Positions 1 through 10,345 of a stretch of 64,000 nucleotides of DNA are shown here, one piece after another. The notes under the pieces were generated by a model, which made no database searches, was not told the origin of the DNA, and saw only the letters and a program-made list of their open reading frames with translations. This DNA comes from Diphasiastrum complanatum. Taxonomy: Eukaryota > Streptophyta > Lycopodiopsida > Lycopodiales > Lycopodiaceae. The first letter of the stretch is position 1, and the number at the start of each line of letters is the position of its first letter. Made by a program: the position numbers and the translations under genes. The stretch is taken from assembly GCA_029204225.1 (NCBI GenBank), contig CM055106.1:2741294-2805293 (forward strand), in the 5' to 3' direction.

Positions 1-16
1 TCTCTCTCTCTCTCTC

Positions 17-50
<34 letters not shown>
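1..50. repeat. (TC)n microsatellite
   Basis: Nearly pure TC run at the window edge. By comparison with the other P450 copies it lies in intron 6 of P450 copy A. In the complete copy at 23372-26072 the same repeat starts a few bases after the intron 6 donor. Confidence 0.95.
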
Positions 51-51
<1 letters not shown>

Positions 52-161
52 CATGAGAATGGTAGGAGGCTAAGTTCTTGTGCTACAAGAGCAAAATAGT
101 TTCTATATTTAGTACCGCTAGCTTGCGGCTTTGATGGCCATATGAAACTTGCAAATTACAG

Positions 162-513
162 GGATCCTAAAGGATGGAAGGCATACATCTCATTCCTTTA
201 AAGTTTGATCCTTCCAGATTTGAGGTAATTGAAAAATGCACATGTGTGTCCATGTTTTAAATGATCTTCTTTGTTTGTGAGAAAATCTGAATAAAGCTAC
301 TTTTACCAATATTTTATTTGTACAATCTAAATCTCTCGATAACTATGTGCTCATGAACACTGCATGTGTTGTGTAATATGCTCTATTGGGCCAGGTATCA
401 TAGGATAACGGAGCATACATGCCATTTGGGCTTGGCAATCATACATGTGTAGGAAGACTTCTAGTCAAGCTTGAAATCATGATATTCATACACTACCTTG
501 TGAGAACCTATAG
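162..513 (+). pseudogene. Cytochrome P450 copy A, exons 7-8 remnant
   Basis: This is the 3' end of a P450 whose upstream exons lie outside the window. The exon 7 remnant is 162-224. It keeps PKGWKAYISF and the PERF-region motif FDPSRFE, but has lost about 7 nt near its start and about 37 nt in the middle compared with the complete copy. Exon 8 is 395-513 and encodes the heme-binding loop PFGLGNHTCVGR (F-x2-G-x3-C-x-G type), followed by a helix-L-like stretch ending LVRTY. Its third codon is TAG where the complete copy has CAG. Acceptor and donor sites match the complete copy. The frameshift and stop make it a pseudogene. P450s of this class are ER-anchored heme monooxygenases. Confidence 0.85.
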
Positions 514-750
514 GTAATGAATACATGTTATTTTTTTAAAATTTGTATTGTATCTAAACAATTCTACTTGGTTGATTAGAATTCTAGAAATGCACCTAGG
601 CTAAGCATGTTTGGAGATTTAAGGTCCAATATGAAATCTCTTGATATTATATTTCTTCAATCATTGGACATTGCTAGATGTACGCTAAAAACAGCAATAA
701 GCTTTGAGCTTAGCAAAATGTGACGTTCTCATGATTTTGTTAGGACATCT
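514..750 (+). repeat. Downstream flank of P450 exon 8
   Basis: Sequence after the exon 8 donor. It is shared with the downstream flanks of the copies ending at 23372, 44047 and 61842, which are on the other strand. I could not recognise a ninth exon in it. Homology to the other copies stops near 750, where a copia fragment begins. Confidence 0.6.
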
Positions 751-827
751 CAAATGTATAAGTGTACCATGTAGTTGACGTTCAATCTTTTTAATCATCA
801 GAATTGGAATAAGAATAATAACTCATC

Positions 828-1250
828 TTAGATGTCACATTGATTTATAGTTTGCAAATCCTTTGAAAATCTTGATATTCTTTTGGTAATCATTGCACCT
901 CCTTGGGTTTGCTCATAATACGACTTACTCCTCCAACAAGGTAGGCTATATATGTCTAGTCTTTGGTGGGGACAAGTATATTGGGCTATCCACCAACTTA
1001 TACAAAGTCTCATCTTTATTTACAATTCCTTCTCCTTGAAAATACTTTGCTTGCATCAATAGGAGTCTACTTTCTTTGATTAGACTACCTCTTTCTACGT
1101 TAAAAAACAAAGCAATTGAATTTGCAATAATTATTGATCTTCTTAACACTAGAATTGTTTTCGACACATTTTTGTGCGCGTATACACAAAAGTGCGCATA
1201 AAACCCTTGGTCACTTGATGAGACATAACATGTCATGAAATGATTAAAAT
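828..1250 (-). pseudogene. Ty1/copia reverse transcriptase fragment (decayed)
   Basis: Reading the minus strand across two overlapping frames gives a degraded copia RT C-terminus. A KDETLYKLVDSPIYLS stretch matches the family pattern around 'LYR.LVGSLIYLT', and a GGVSRIMSKPKE-like stretch follows. The two halves are separated by a frameshift near 950, and stops follow. No LTR or other domain adjoins it. It is a small relic, recognised by motif similarity only. Confidence 0.55.
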
Positions 1251-1369
1251 TTCAATCTTTTAGTTGCATGTGAACTAGACTTGACCCTTCATTGTGTTAT
1301 TGGAAGACTTAAATTTTTTTTCTCTCAATTGATGGTAGTTTGCCCCCAAAAAATTTCAATTTTCAGCAC

Positions 1370-1862
1370 TTTTTAGCACTTCACATGGGTAACTTTAGGT
1401 GCATGTATGTATCTCTATAGGACTCCAAATCTAAAAAAAAATAGTAGACATGTTTCTATGGTCATAAAGGATTTTTTAAAGTAGATAGCCTTGAAGAAAG
1501 GACTGTAAAAAGCACTTTCAAAAGATCTGAAACTTTTTAGCACCTTTCAATAATTTTCAATACTTTTGGCACTTGACATGGGTAACTTTAGATGCACATA
1601 CCTATCTCTACATAACGCCAAATTGAAAAAAACTTAAGAGACATGTTTCTATGGTCATATAATACTTTTTAAAGTAGACAAACCAAAAACACATCAATAA
1701 AATCATGGTATTATACACTCATATGTGATATTTCCAGTTTTGGTGAATTTTATCGACACTTAAAAGAGTAACTCTGAATGCACGTATCTATAGATCTCCA
1801 AATTCAATTTTTTTTTTTTAAACGCATGTTTATATAATCATATTAGAGTAGACAGGCTAAAA
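1370..1862. repeat. Three degenerate ~110-bp repeat units
   Basis: Units at about 1378-1488, 1571-1685 and 1754-1860 share the same order of short blocks: a 'cacttgacatgggtaactt' block, a 'tatctct' block, an A-rich run, 'acatgtttctatggtcat', and 'aaagtagaca'. The start-to-start spacing is about 190 bp. No coding potential was seen. They may be relics of a non-LTR or satellite-like repeat. Confidence 0.6.
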
Positions 1863-2742
1863 ATTGAATTTGTAAAATTCACAACAATGTACTCCAATAT
1901 ATGAAAATATCGAAGTTTCATCAGTACTCCCACATGTTTGACACATCATATCTTACATATAAGTTGCTCAGCTCTTTGACTCCTTTGAAACCGCTTTCTC
2001 TTTTATGTGAAAGCCCTGGTACTCTTCATGTGTTGCTAAATTTCATCTTCTTGTTATTCACGCATAAGTAAATCATTAATCTCTTCAAAATTTGGTGATT
2101 TCCCTCGCCACTAAAAGTTCGCACCAAGTTTTGTAGAAATAGGAGATACGTTTTGAGTACATCACAAATAAATCTTCATTCAATGTTTTTTCATTATTCA
2201 AAAGCAATAAAGTTGTGACACACTCCTATCCTAATTGCATAAAATTTTTTAGATACAACACTCTTGAAGATTTGCATGTAGTCTCAAGCATAGATTTCAA
2301 AATAACTCACATTGTTTATGACTTTTGGCCTCTTTAATCTTTAGAATAATGCTATCTTTCACAAACATGACACAATTTTGTATGTTCCAACTTCTCATAT
2401 CGCAATCTTTAGCCTGATTTTCATTTGAGGGTGGTCTCAGCTCTTGTGATTATGTCAATCATTTGCGAGAAACTAAAATGGAAGTAGAAATCTTGCTTTG
2501 GAAAGTGAGGGATCAGCAAAGCAATTGCTTAGCTTCCACCATTGGAAAAGGACAAAAATCTATTGAGATTTGACATTCTAGAAAAATGTACCAACATCTA
2601 TACTCATTATTTATTTATAAACTTTCGAAATAGTGATATGGTATGTTCCACTATAACATGAAAGCTGGGATTGCAGGTTAACAGAAACAAGCTAGAGTTG
2701 AAAACAATGATGACAATGGTGAGAAAAGATCAATATTAAAAC
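1863..2742. other. AT-rich spacer; 3' part is P450 intron 1
   Basis: No supportable gene. The last ~100 bases (about 2640-2742) resemble intron 1 of the P450 family; the 'aaagctgggattgcaggtt' block recurs in inverted form near 36310. The rest is AT-rich sequence I could not assign. Confidence 0.4.
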
Positions 2743-2957
2743 CTGAAAACATGTTTGTCATAGAACTGGTATGGGCTTTGGAGAAAATATTGGACGGATT
2801 CTTTGATCCATGGCAAACACCAGATACCATTGGGCAACTTGGAGTAACGTTGCTGCTGCTGTTTGGCAGACAACAAGCTAGCGCTGGACTTCCATCATTG
2901 AGCTACTGCAGCTAAGAACACTAACAATAGAGCAGAAAGCGCAACAAGAATCATCAT
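2743..2957 (-). pseudogene. Cytochrome P450 copy F, isolated exon 1
   Basis: Minus-strand homolog of P450 exon 1, starting with the ATG whose complement ends at 2957. It encodes a hydrophobic N-terminal anchor (MILVALSALLLVFLAAVA), a four-glutamine stretch, and the proline/glycine hinge and LPWI motif that follow the anchor in microsomal P450s. Codon 21 or 22 is TGA (2895-2897) where the complete copy has CGA. The donor at 2741-2742 is intact and the exon has the expected phase. No exon 2 follows downstream (toward 1), so this is a detached dead exon. Confidence 0.85.
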
Positions 2958-3540
2958 GATTGATAAAACTACAAGAAAATAAAATTTTGGCAAAGTTTTT
3001 CTTTTCTTTGTCGGATTCTGACGTGCATCACTTGAGAGAGCTTGACCTTGATATAGATAGATTTAGTGTGTCTATGTATGGGAGTAGCGAGAGTTCTCAT
3101 AAACCTTTTCACCCACACCCCCAACACCACCAAATGCTATGAGATCTGGTTCTATTTGTATTTGTATTTTGTAGGGGACTCCAAGAGGAATGTACATCCA
3201 CATTTTCCATTCTCACTCTAAAATGTGCATCCACCTTTCTCTCTCCTCATCAATTGTCGTTGTATCTCCACCTGAGCATTCTTTCTCTTCACCCTCGGGC
3301 TTGAGGTCCTCCTGCCTTCTCTGTAGGTTGGGGCCCTGACCCTGGGCTCCCACCCTAGCCCTCCCTGCAAGGAATTAGGCCCTCTGATTGGGGCATTCCA
3401 CCCTACACGAAGATTGATTCCACTTTATTCATGGGCTCAGGGCCATTTTTGGAAGGGGTTGAACCTTTCTCAATCAAGAACCTTCCGCCCTTGCTTGAGT
3501 GAGTTAGCATGAGGGTAGGGCCCAAGCAAGGGGAACCATG
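2958..3540 (-). repeat. P450 5' flanking unit
   Basis: Sequence upstream of exon 1. It recurs on the minus strand at 34008-34575 and inverted at 35490-36045, always ending at a P450 exon 1. It holds GA/CT-rich stretches and a GC-rich part with the words CCCTCC and GGGGCC. It probably carried the family's promoter and 5'UTR, but no promoter element could be assigned with confidence. Confidence 0.6.
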
Positions 3541-3806
3541 CTAAAATGTGCATGTTCCATGGGGTTTGTCTGCTCATATTCTTCCAAAATTCTCATGTGT
3601 CATGTCAAAGTTTTATTGGCTATCTGCATGAGAGTTGTGCATATGCCATGTGGTTGTCCACATGGCATTCATGTGTTGTACGTCCACATGCAAATTCATG
3701 TGCTATTTGTTAATTTTGGTTGGCGACATGAGAGTTGTGGTGGGAAGTCTCACAAAGGATTATGTTTTCAAAATTGCTTGACACAAAAAAACTAAGCACG
3801 TAAACA
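3541..3806 (+). repeat. Foldback-flanking repeat 'T'
   Basis: About 270 bp, rich in the word CATG (catgtg, gcatgag, acatgcaa). It recurs inverted at 21594-21880, 35259-35490 and 60053-60340, and in shortened form at 34575-34663. It always abuts the CAGG end of the foldback arm. Small open frames in it are repeat translations, not genes. Confidence 0.65.
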
Positions 3807-4656
3807 CAGGAGGTGGAAGGGATACCCAAGGGCATTTTGCTTTGGGAGTTGGTTGACGAGGACAAAAGCCCAAGGACGCCACCACACTAGAACGGAAGGC
3901 CCAAGGGCCATGGGCCGTCTAGTCATAATCACAAAGTATTAGTTGTCATTCACAAATTCTAGTTAGCATATGTGTGTTAGTTGTCGGATGCAGATTTGAG
4001 TGAGAATCTATGTGTATAAAGCTTTGAAGTTGCACTTTGTAACTTGACAACATAGGGACACTCTTCAAAACAATCATTAGAAATTTTGTCTATTTGGTGG
4101 ACTCCAAATTGTCATATCAGACTTTATTTTAAAGCTACAATGAAATCAATTTGCAAGTCTTTTGCCAGCAATCACTAGTGCCTTACGATACAATTTAGAA
4201 TAAGTTCCCATACGTTCATTCCAATGAGTGGGCCCACTCAAATGGGTCTATGATTCCTTTTCATTTGATGCTCCTTTGCAACATGATGGAATCACCTATT
4301 GTGCAAGAAAAATGCCAAGGATTCCTTTTGATTTGATACTAATTGCAATATGATGGAATCTGCACTTCAACAATTTGGCAGTTTTCATCATGTTTTTGGA
4401 GCATTTTCTTGGCATGTCGTGGTGGTTAGCGACACGACACTTGGGGTGTTGATGATCATCAATCTAAGTATCGTATTATAATATGTGGTGGAAAAACCAT
4501 GGAAATTTGATGTAAATAAAGAGGCAACCACTTATGTGTATACCAAAGGTATTGAAAATCAGCCATCCTTGTACTCACTTAAGTATGTAATACTAAAGAT
4601 AGGCTTATTAATACAATGAATTTGATTTTTATTGACAACAGGGGCCAATATACATA
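3807..4656. mobile_element. Foldback element, left arm only (interrupted)
   Basis: The left arm (3807-4375) matches the arm of the complete foldback elements at 11638-21593 and 48360-60052. The central loop (4627-4656, 'attgacaacaggggcc') is present, but the right arm is missing. Between arm and loop lies a ~250-bp insert (4376-4626) of unknown origin, ending in sequence like an LTR poly(A) region (aatacaatgaatttga). No coding capacity. Confidence 0.65.
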
Positions 4657-5273
4657 CGAGTGCAAGCAAAATGATATATAGTAACAAGTTTGATACTATG
4701 ATAGCTTAGTTGATTACTTAATAATGCATCATGCATAGTAACGTGTGTCATGGCAGTTAATCAAGTAATCAAGTACAATTGCATGTGTGAGCAATATTAT
4801 AATTAACAATATGGTAAGTTGTTGTACATTATTGTCTATCTGAATTTATTCATTCGTTGTTACATCGATATCATTTGTCACATCATGGAACAATCCACCA
4901 AAGTAAATGTCTCTATCTCTAACTCTTTCTACATATCCCCTATGGCTTTATTATTATAAATGATGTAATCTTCACTAGATAATGATGATGGTGATGAACA
5001 AAATGATCGAGAAGGTATATGCATGTGTGATGTCAAATCATCAAATAATGATCCATCATAATCGATGCCATCATTTGCTTGAAAAGCATGCGGATATATA
5101 TCATCAATATCAACAGTTGGATATCTTGTTCAGGTATTGCTGGTGCCCGCATGTCCTCCATGACATCCCTACCCTCAAATATCCTTTTACTTCAAGGTGT
5201 GAAAAATTGCCTATATTGGCAAATCTAGCCATGCAGTATAATGTAAATTTTGTACATAAGTAGGTCCCACACG
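4657..5273. other. Unassigned AT-rich spacer
   Basis: No gene, RNA or repeat recognised. The short open frames at 4982-5304 overlap on both strands and resemble no family I know. Confidence 0.4.
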
Positions 5274-5874
5274 TGTGAGGCCAAGATGCCACATGGGAAA
5301 CCACTCCTAATGTAGGCTAGGTTGAGTCAAGAGAGTTGGTCATGTAGTGATCCCTACATTATAGGACCTACACCTAGATTTGTGATGAGATTTTGACCAA
5401 CTAGCCACCTACTTGGCATGAATCTAGGAAATAGGCTAGGGTTTCATTTTAGGCCAAAAGAGCTAAGTTAAATTCCTTATTACATGCTGGAAATTCACCT
5501 AACTTTACAAAGGAAGGCACTCTTGCTATGTATTCCATCTCTCCATAGTGTGAAGATAGATTATTTTTGGAGCTCATTGGCAATCTTAAGCTATTTCACT
5601 ATGTACATTGAGTTTTTGTGATCCAAATGAAACCAAGTTGATTTCTACTTCATTCTCAGTCTACAAGCCATATAGCAGGCTGTGGTTCACACATGTGGGC
5701 TCGGATTTCAATGTTGATCAATGCTTTTGATTGTTAATGCTTGTTGTTTGTCAAATTGCCAATCTAGGTCACCCTTTTGTGTCTAGTTTCTGCTAGATTG
5801 TTAAGCAAGCATCCAATCACTCTTGTGAATCTTTCTAAGATCCATTTATGGTCATAAAGTATAGTACTTTCACA
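5274..5874 (+). mobile_element. Possible LTR of decayed copia element G
   Basis: The segment begins TGTGA and ends TCACA (5-bp inverted ends) and is followed at once by a primer-binding-site-like sequence. That is the arrangement expected of a 5' LTR. No second LTR was found downstream, so the left boundary is tentative. Confidence 0.35.
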
Positions 5875-5887
5875 TGCTATCAGAGTC
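5875..5887 (+). other. Primer binding site (initiator tRNA-Met type)
   Basis: TGCTATCAGAGTC differs by two bases from the common plant copia PBS TGGTATCAGAGCC, and directly follows a CACA LTR end. It supports a degraded copia element running to about 7625. Confidence 0.45.
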
Positions 5888-6510
5888 AAGTGCAAGAGCA
5901 TAAACCATTGATCTAATGCAAATCCATTTTTAGCAAGTCTTGTTGCTCAAAACTAGTATTGAGAGGGCGAGCTAGATTCTAGATTTTGGTGAGGGGATTT
6001 GATTTCAAACTTGGTAGAGATCCAAATCCATACTGTCCACATGTGTGGGCGCCTCTAAACTTGCAATTAATGTATGATATCTATTTGATCCATAAAAATT
6101 CAATTCGTGAGTTCTTGGTGTGATTTTTGGTGCTAATCCTAGGAAAAGCTACCAAGATTGAGTGCCATTAATTAGATTTGACTTTGGTTCATGAGATCTA
6201 ATTAATCTAGGCTGAAATTAAGTCCTTTAAAGGCATGTGTTTAGAAAAGATTCATGTGAACTACAACCCATTCAACTTTGGACCCTAAATCAGCAGACAA
6301 TGAACATATCTCCTCTATTTAGGTAGAAATTTGTGCAAATTTAACAAAAGATGTACAAAATCAAGCAGCAAACCAAATTTTAAATGCTGAGACATCAAAA
6401 CACCTTGTACAATGGTTCAATCTCACAGAACCTGTGATCCTTAGGAGAAAATAGAGCTGTCTCATAAATCAATAGACAAAAATGACAAACGCATGTTCAT
6501 AATCTAAGGA

Positions 6511-6900
6511 CTACATCACTGGGATAATAAAAGGAACATATCCTTCAACAATAAAGTCAATTACCGCACGATAAACTTGTCTATTGTTTTCTACATTGCC
6601 TCTTCTGTAGTACTCAATGTGACAACCTCAAGACTTCCAGCATTGAATAGCAAGCTTTTTTGTGAAATGAAAGCTGTTGGAGTGAACCGATATGGTCATG
6701 GCTGAAGCACAAAGAGAAATTGGTATAGATGATGAGGGCATTTGAAGAACAACAGCACCATATTTTTTTGTGATGCCACTTCCATCTTTGAATCTCTTGC
6801 TATAGTTTAAGGTTCCGTCTAGATCGAAGAACGATCTCATCTGACTGACCTCTCTCACAGCCATGTTGGTCTGCTTGAAGACTTTCCCGACAATGGCCAC
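6511..6900 (-). pseudogene. Unrecognised antisense coding fragment
   Basis: Minus-strand frame with protein-like composition. It runs from an ATG at 6900 to TGA (6628-6630) and stays open past that stop to about 6511. Visible stretches include FFDLDGTLNYSKRFKDGSG, YGAVVLQMPSSSIPISLCAS, FHFTKKLAIQCWKS and, after the stop, GCHIEYYRRGNVENNRQVYR and AVIDFIVEGYVPF. Balanced composition and continuation across one stop suggest an old exon, not chance. I do not recognise the family. It lies between the PBS and gag remnant of copia G, in antisense, so it could be a host gene fragment captured by the element. Confidence 0.45.
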
Positions 6901-6954
6901 TTATCCTCTGGATCTTCAAGAAGAGCAGATGGTGCATGCAATTTTCCAACAAAT

Positions 6955-7625
6955 TTGACTATGCATCTCGGGAGGCTCACACTTCTCCAGAATACCATGT
7001 TTATCCTTACCCTTGATCTACTTCCTATCACCATTACTTACCTTGCTATCATTGGATTCGTCCAAGACATTGTTCTTAGAAGAAGCCTCGGCCTTACGCT
7101 TCTTAGAATTGACCATTTATGCATACTTGCCAAAGATGCAGACAATCGAGCTCAAACTTCAAAAGAAGTATGGGACATCCTGGGCTCACTATATGATGTG
7201 AGGGATGTAACTTCCAAGTTACATCGATATCTACGAAGAAAAATCCTTCACTCTCAAGATGTCGAATAATGATTCACTTCATAATTATATTAACCAGTTT
7301 AAGAATCTCTTGCAACAGATGGTCGCAGTATGTAGAATCATTGATTTAGGTCATAAGGGAGATCTCAATATTATCAATGCCGGATTATCGATAGGACAAG
7401 TAAAATCTTTCCAATCGACCAGAGGCATGAATACTTTTATAGATTGGCGCACTGCTATTCTGCTACTAGTCAAGACTTGAGCACCTCTGTTCTTGTCAAT
7501 AAGGCATTACTATGGCATCATCATTTAGGACACTTGAATCATACATACGTTTCATACATGTCTAAACAATCCCTACAACTTGATCTCAACTATCCAGTTG
7601 ATAAAGTTGACCTCCCGTAGTATAA
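6955..7625 (+). pseudogene. Ty1/copia gag and GAG-pre-integrase remnant (element G)
   Basis: The first part (about 7100-7400) resembles the copia gag (UBN2) core: TSKEVWDILGSLYDV, then LHRYLRRKILHSQD, then SLHNYINQFKNLLQQMVAV, split by a stop/frame change at about 7260. From 7480 a GAG-pre-integrase-like stretch follows, with LLWHHHLGHLNH and MSKQSLQLDL. Zinc knuckle, protease and the catalytic integrase and RT domains are absent. It shares orientation with the PBS at 5875, so they probably belong to one element. Confidence 0.6.
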
Positions 7626-8045
7626 TTAAGATCTACACCTATACGTTTGAGATTTCTGAATCATTGGCAATTAACTTGGGTAGTTGATTACTCATGGATG
7701 AAGTTAATTGGTAAAACAATCAGTGTGCTAATGATTCACCAGAAACTTATTGTTTTGAATTGTATTGTTTGTAAGACGCATGATTTGTGAATTATCAAGA
7801 TTCATCAATGAAAATTATGTGCATTGGATATACAATATTCTTGGTATAGAGTATTCCTTAGTCGAGGAATAGACTCAGTTCATTAGGGATTGTATCCCAA
7901 AGAATTGGATAAGGAATCATAATGAATCCAAGAATAATAAGTGAATGAATATTCAACAAGACTTTGGGTATCTAGATTTGATTCTAGATGATAATCTAAA
8001 GTTTTTGTGGTTGAAGATGACTGTCATTATCATTTTGGTATGCTT
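7626..8045. other. Unassigned AT-rich spacer
   Basis: No coding signal. Several imperfect 'gaatc...gattc' words give weak local palindromes. It ends where the segmental duplication starts. Confidence 0.4.
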
Positions 8046-8282
8046 TATGATTAGGTATGATTTTGGATTCCAGTGAGTTATGATTGACGAATCATACGAA
8101 TCTAAATAGTTATGATCGATGGATCATAAATAGGTACTTAAATGTTGTAAGAGGATTATAAGGAAGTGTGACGATTCTTAGTGTGACGATTAATTCTTGA
8201 TCTATTAATTGAGTAAAAATTCATATCATTATTTTGAATCTCTTTACTCCAATGTTTTATTGAGAGCCCATGAATCTCATAA

Positions 8283-9107
8283 ACGCTTTTTTCAAATCAA
8301 CAAACATTATACAACTTTGATATAAAAAAATGTCAAAGAGAGCATAATGATCACTAAAATAATTGATGTTATAATTGTAGTAGTGTTCATATGTTAACTG
8401 AAAAATACCCACTATGGAGTCATTTTGTGTAGATTACATGTGTTCAAATGAAAAATACTTGTTATATTGGACGCTATGTGGTGATGATTGTCTAACAATA
8501 TTCTATGTATAATGCATGATTTTGTGGATACTACTCATAACACAAACTATGATCCATGAGAGTGAGGATTTTCTTGTTACATATGATTTCTTTTCATGAA
8601 ATACAAATGCCAAATATTGTCTACTATTGGTATTTTTGATATATAATTCTAATTAAGAAAGGTACTTTTTGTCTATATGTAAGACAACCTAGTTCTAAGA
8701 CCCCCATACATGTGTTTTAGGTGATAGATTCCATTTTCACAGAAAATCACCATGAACATGCATGTAAAAGATTGAAGATTACATATCAAAATATATGCAA
8801 GAGCTATTTTAAACAAATATTTTGGGACGATGAAGCCCTCTTAAAAGAGTCATGAGATGCTTAATTTTGAAATCTTAATATCAAGTCCACTTGGTCTTTG
8901 AGTGGGCCAACGTTGGGTCCTTGTACTTTCAAAGATTTCCCAACTACAAGTCCCACATAAAATAAAATATCAATGCTTGATACATTTGAGATGTCCTAAC
9001 AAAATCATGAGAATGTCACATTTTGCTAAGCTCAAAGCTTATTGCTGTTTTTAGCGTACATCTAGCAATGTCCAACAATTGAAGAAATATAATATCAAGA
9101 GATTTCA
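8283..9107 (-). repeat. P450 downstream block (detached copy)
   Basis: About 825 bp matching the region 3' of P450 exon 8 at 22438-23371, but cut off just before exon 8 and fused at 9108 to copia integrase sequence. No coding region seen. Copies also lie at 44708-45504 and 60899-61841. Confidence 0.75.
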
Positions 9108-9760
9108 TATTTTTGACTCGACAGGATCGTACAACTTATAAGCTTTATTTGAAGTAGTGTAGCTGATGAAAATAGACTTGATACTCTGAAAGTCAATCTT
9201 CTTTCTGAGATTATGCGATATTTGCACATAAGCGATACATCCAAAAACTCCTAAGTTCGATAAAGAACGCTTGGAGCCTGTCAAAACTTCATATGGTGTT
9301 TTGTCTGAGAGACCTTTAGTAGGACGTTTGTTTTGAATATATGCTGCAGTGAAAGTAGCTTCAACCCAGAAGGACTTCGGAAGTGTCGCATGTGCTAGCA
9401 TGTACTTTGCCGATTTGACTAAGGTTCTTTTTTTTCTCTCAGCAAGACCATTCGACTTAGATGAATAGGAGGTGATGTATTGTTGCTCAATGTCGTTGCT
9501 AAGACAATACTCCTTAAATTCAATCATAACATTTATTCTCCCCCCTTGTCAGACCTTAGTGCTTTAATTCTTTTACCAGTTTGATTTTCTGCATGCTCTT
9601 TGAATTGTCGAAATATTTTGAACGCTTCCGATTTTTGCTTACTGAATCAAACAACTGTTCTTCTCAAATATTTGTCAATGAAGGTAATAAAATACTTTGC
9701 ATTAAGCAACGATGGAGTTTGCATCGGACCAAATGTATTTGAATGAACAACATATTGGGT
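9108..9760 (-). pseudogene. Ty1/copia integrase fragment (copy 1)
   Basis: Minus-strand copia integrase. From 9745 downward: FGPMQTPSL, KYFITFIDKY (the catalytic-Asp region of the core), FKIFRQFKEH, RIKALRSDKGGE, EFKEYC, then AERKKRTLVKSAKYMLAHA, LPKSFWVEA, NKRPTKGLSDKTPYEV, FGCIAYV and AYKLYDPVESK. Stops occur in the N-terminal part. There is no RT after it: at 9108 it joins the P450 downstream block, and at about 9760 it meets gypsy RT on the other strand. It is a relic carried inside a composite repeat. Confidence 0.8.
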
Positions 9761-9770
9761 ATTGCCGATA

Positions 9771-10345
9771 GTCATAGTACCCAAAAAGAACTACAAAATG
9801 CGAATTTGTGTGAACCTGAAGACGCTGTATGCGGTGACAAAGAAAGATCATTTTCCCTTGCCTTTCAAGGAAAGTGTTTTGGACCGAGTAGCAGGAGTAG
9901 AAGCTTACAGTTTTATGGATGACTTTAGCGACCAAGTCAGAATAGCGCTGGGACAATTAGGACAAGACAACATTCGCCACCGAATGGGGAACCTATGCCT
10001 ACAAGGTGATGTCGTTTGGACTTTGCAATGTCCCAAGCACCTTTCAATGAGTTATCCAAATAGCATTCAAAGAGCATCTACAGAAATTTCTGGAGATCTT
10101 CTTGGACGATCTATGCATGCATGGGCCGAGAACTCAAAACACCTATCCAACTTGAAAAAGGTGTTGAAGCAATGCCATGAATATCAGATCTCCTTGAATC
10201 TAGAAAAGTGTCAATTTTGGGTGACACATGGCCTGATATTGGGCCACATAGTATCAAGACACGAAATCGCCACTGATCTATCCAAGATAAGGGTCATTGT
10301 TGATCTGCCACAACCAGGGACGATTCGTGGTGTCTATGTTTCATA
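9771..10345 (+). pseudogene. Ty3/gypsy reverse transcriptase fragment (copy 1)
   Basis: Starts VPKKNYKMRICVNLKTL and continues AVTKKDHFPLPF and VEAYSFMDDFS, the catalytic-Asp motif A of gypsy RT. The middle is frameshifted: in another frame about 9970-10130 reads WGTYAYKVMSFGL and FLEIFLDDL, which holds the F-x-DD catalytic pair. The frame then returns to LEKCQFWVTHGLILGHIVS. One uninterrupted 221-codon frame covers the piece only because the shifts compensate. At 10346 it fuses to element X. Confidence 0.8.

Noticed and set aside
828-1236. Two separate small genes
   Set aside because: They are two frames of one decayed copia RT fragment.
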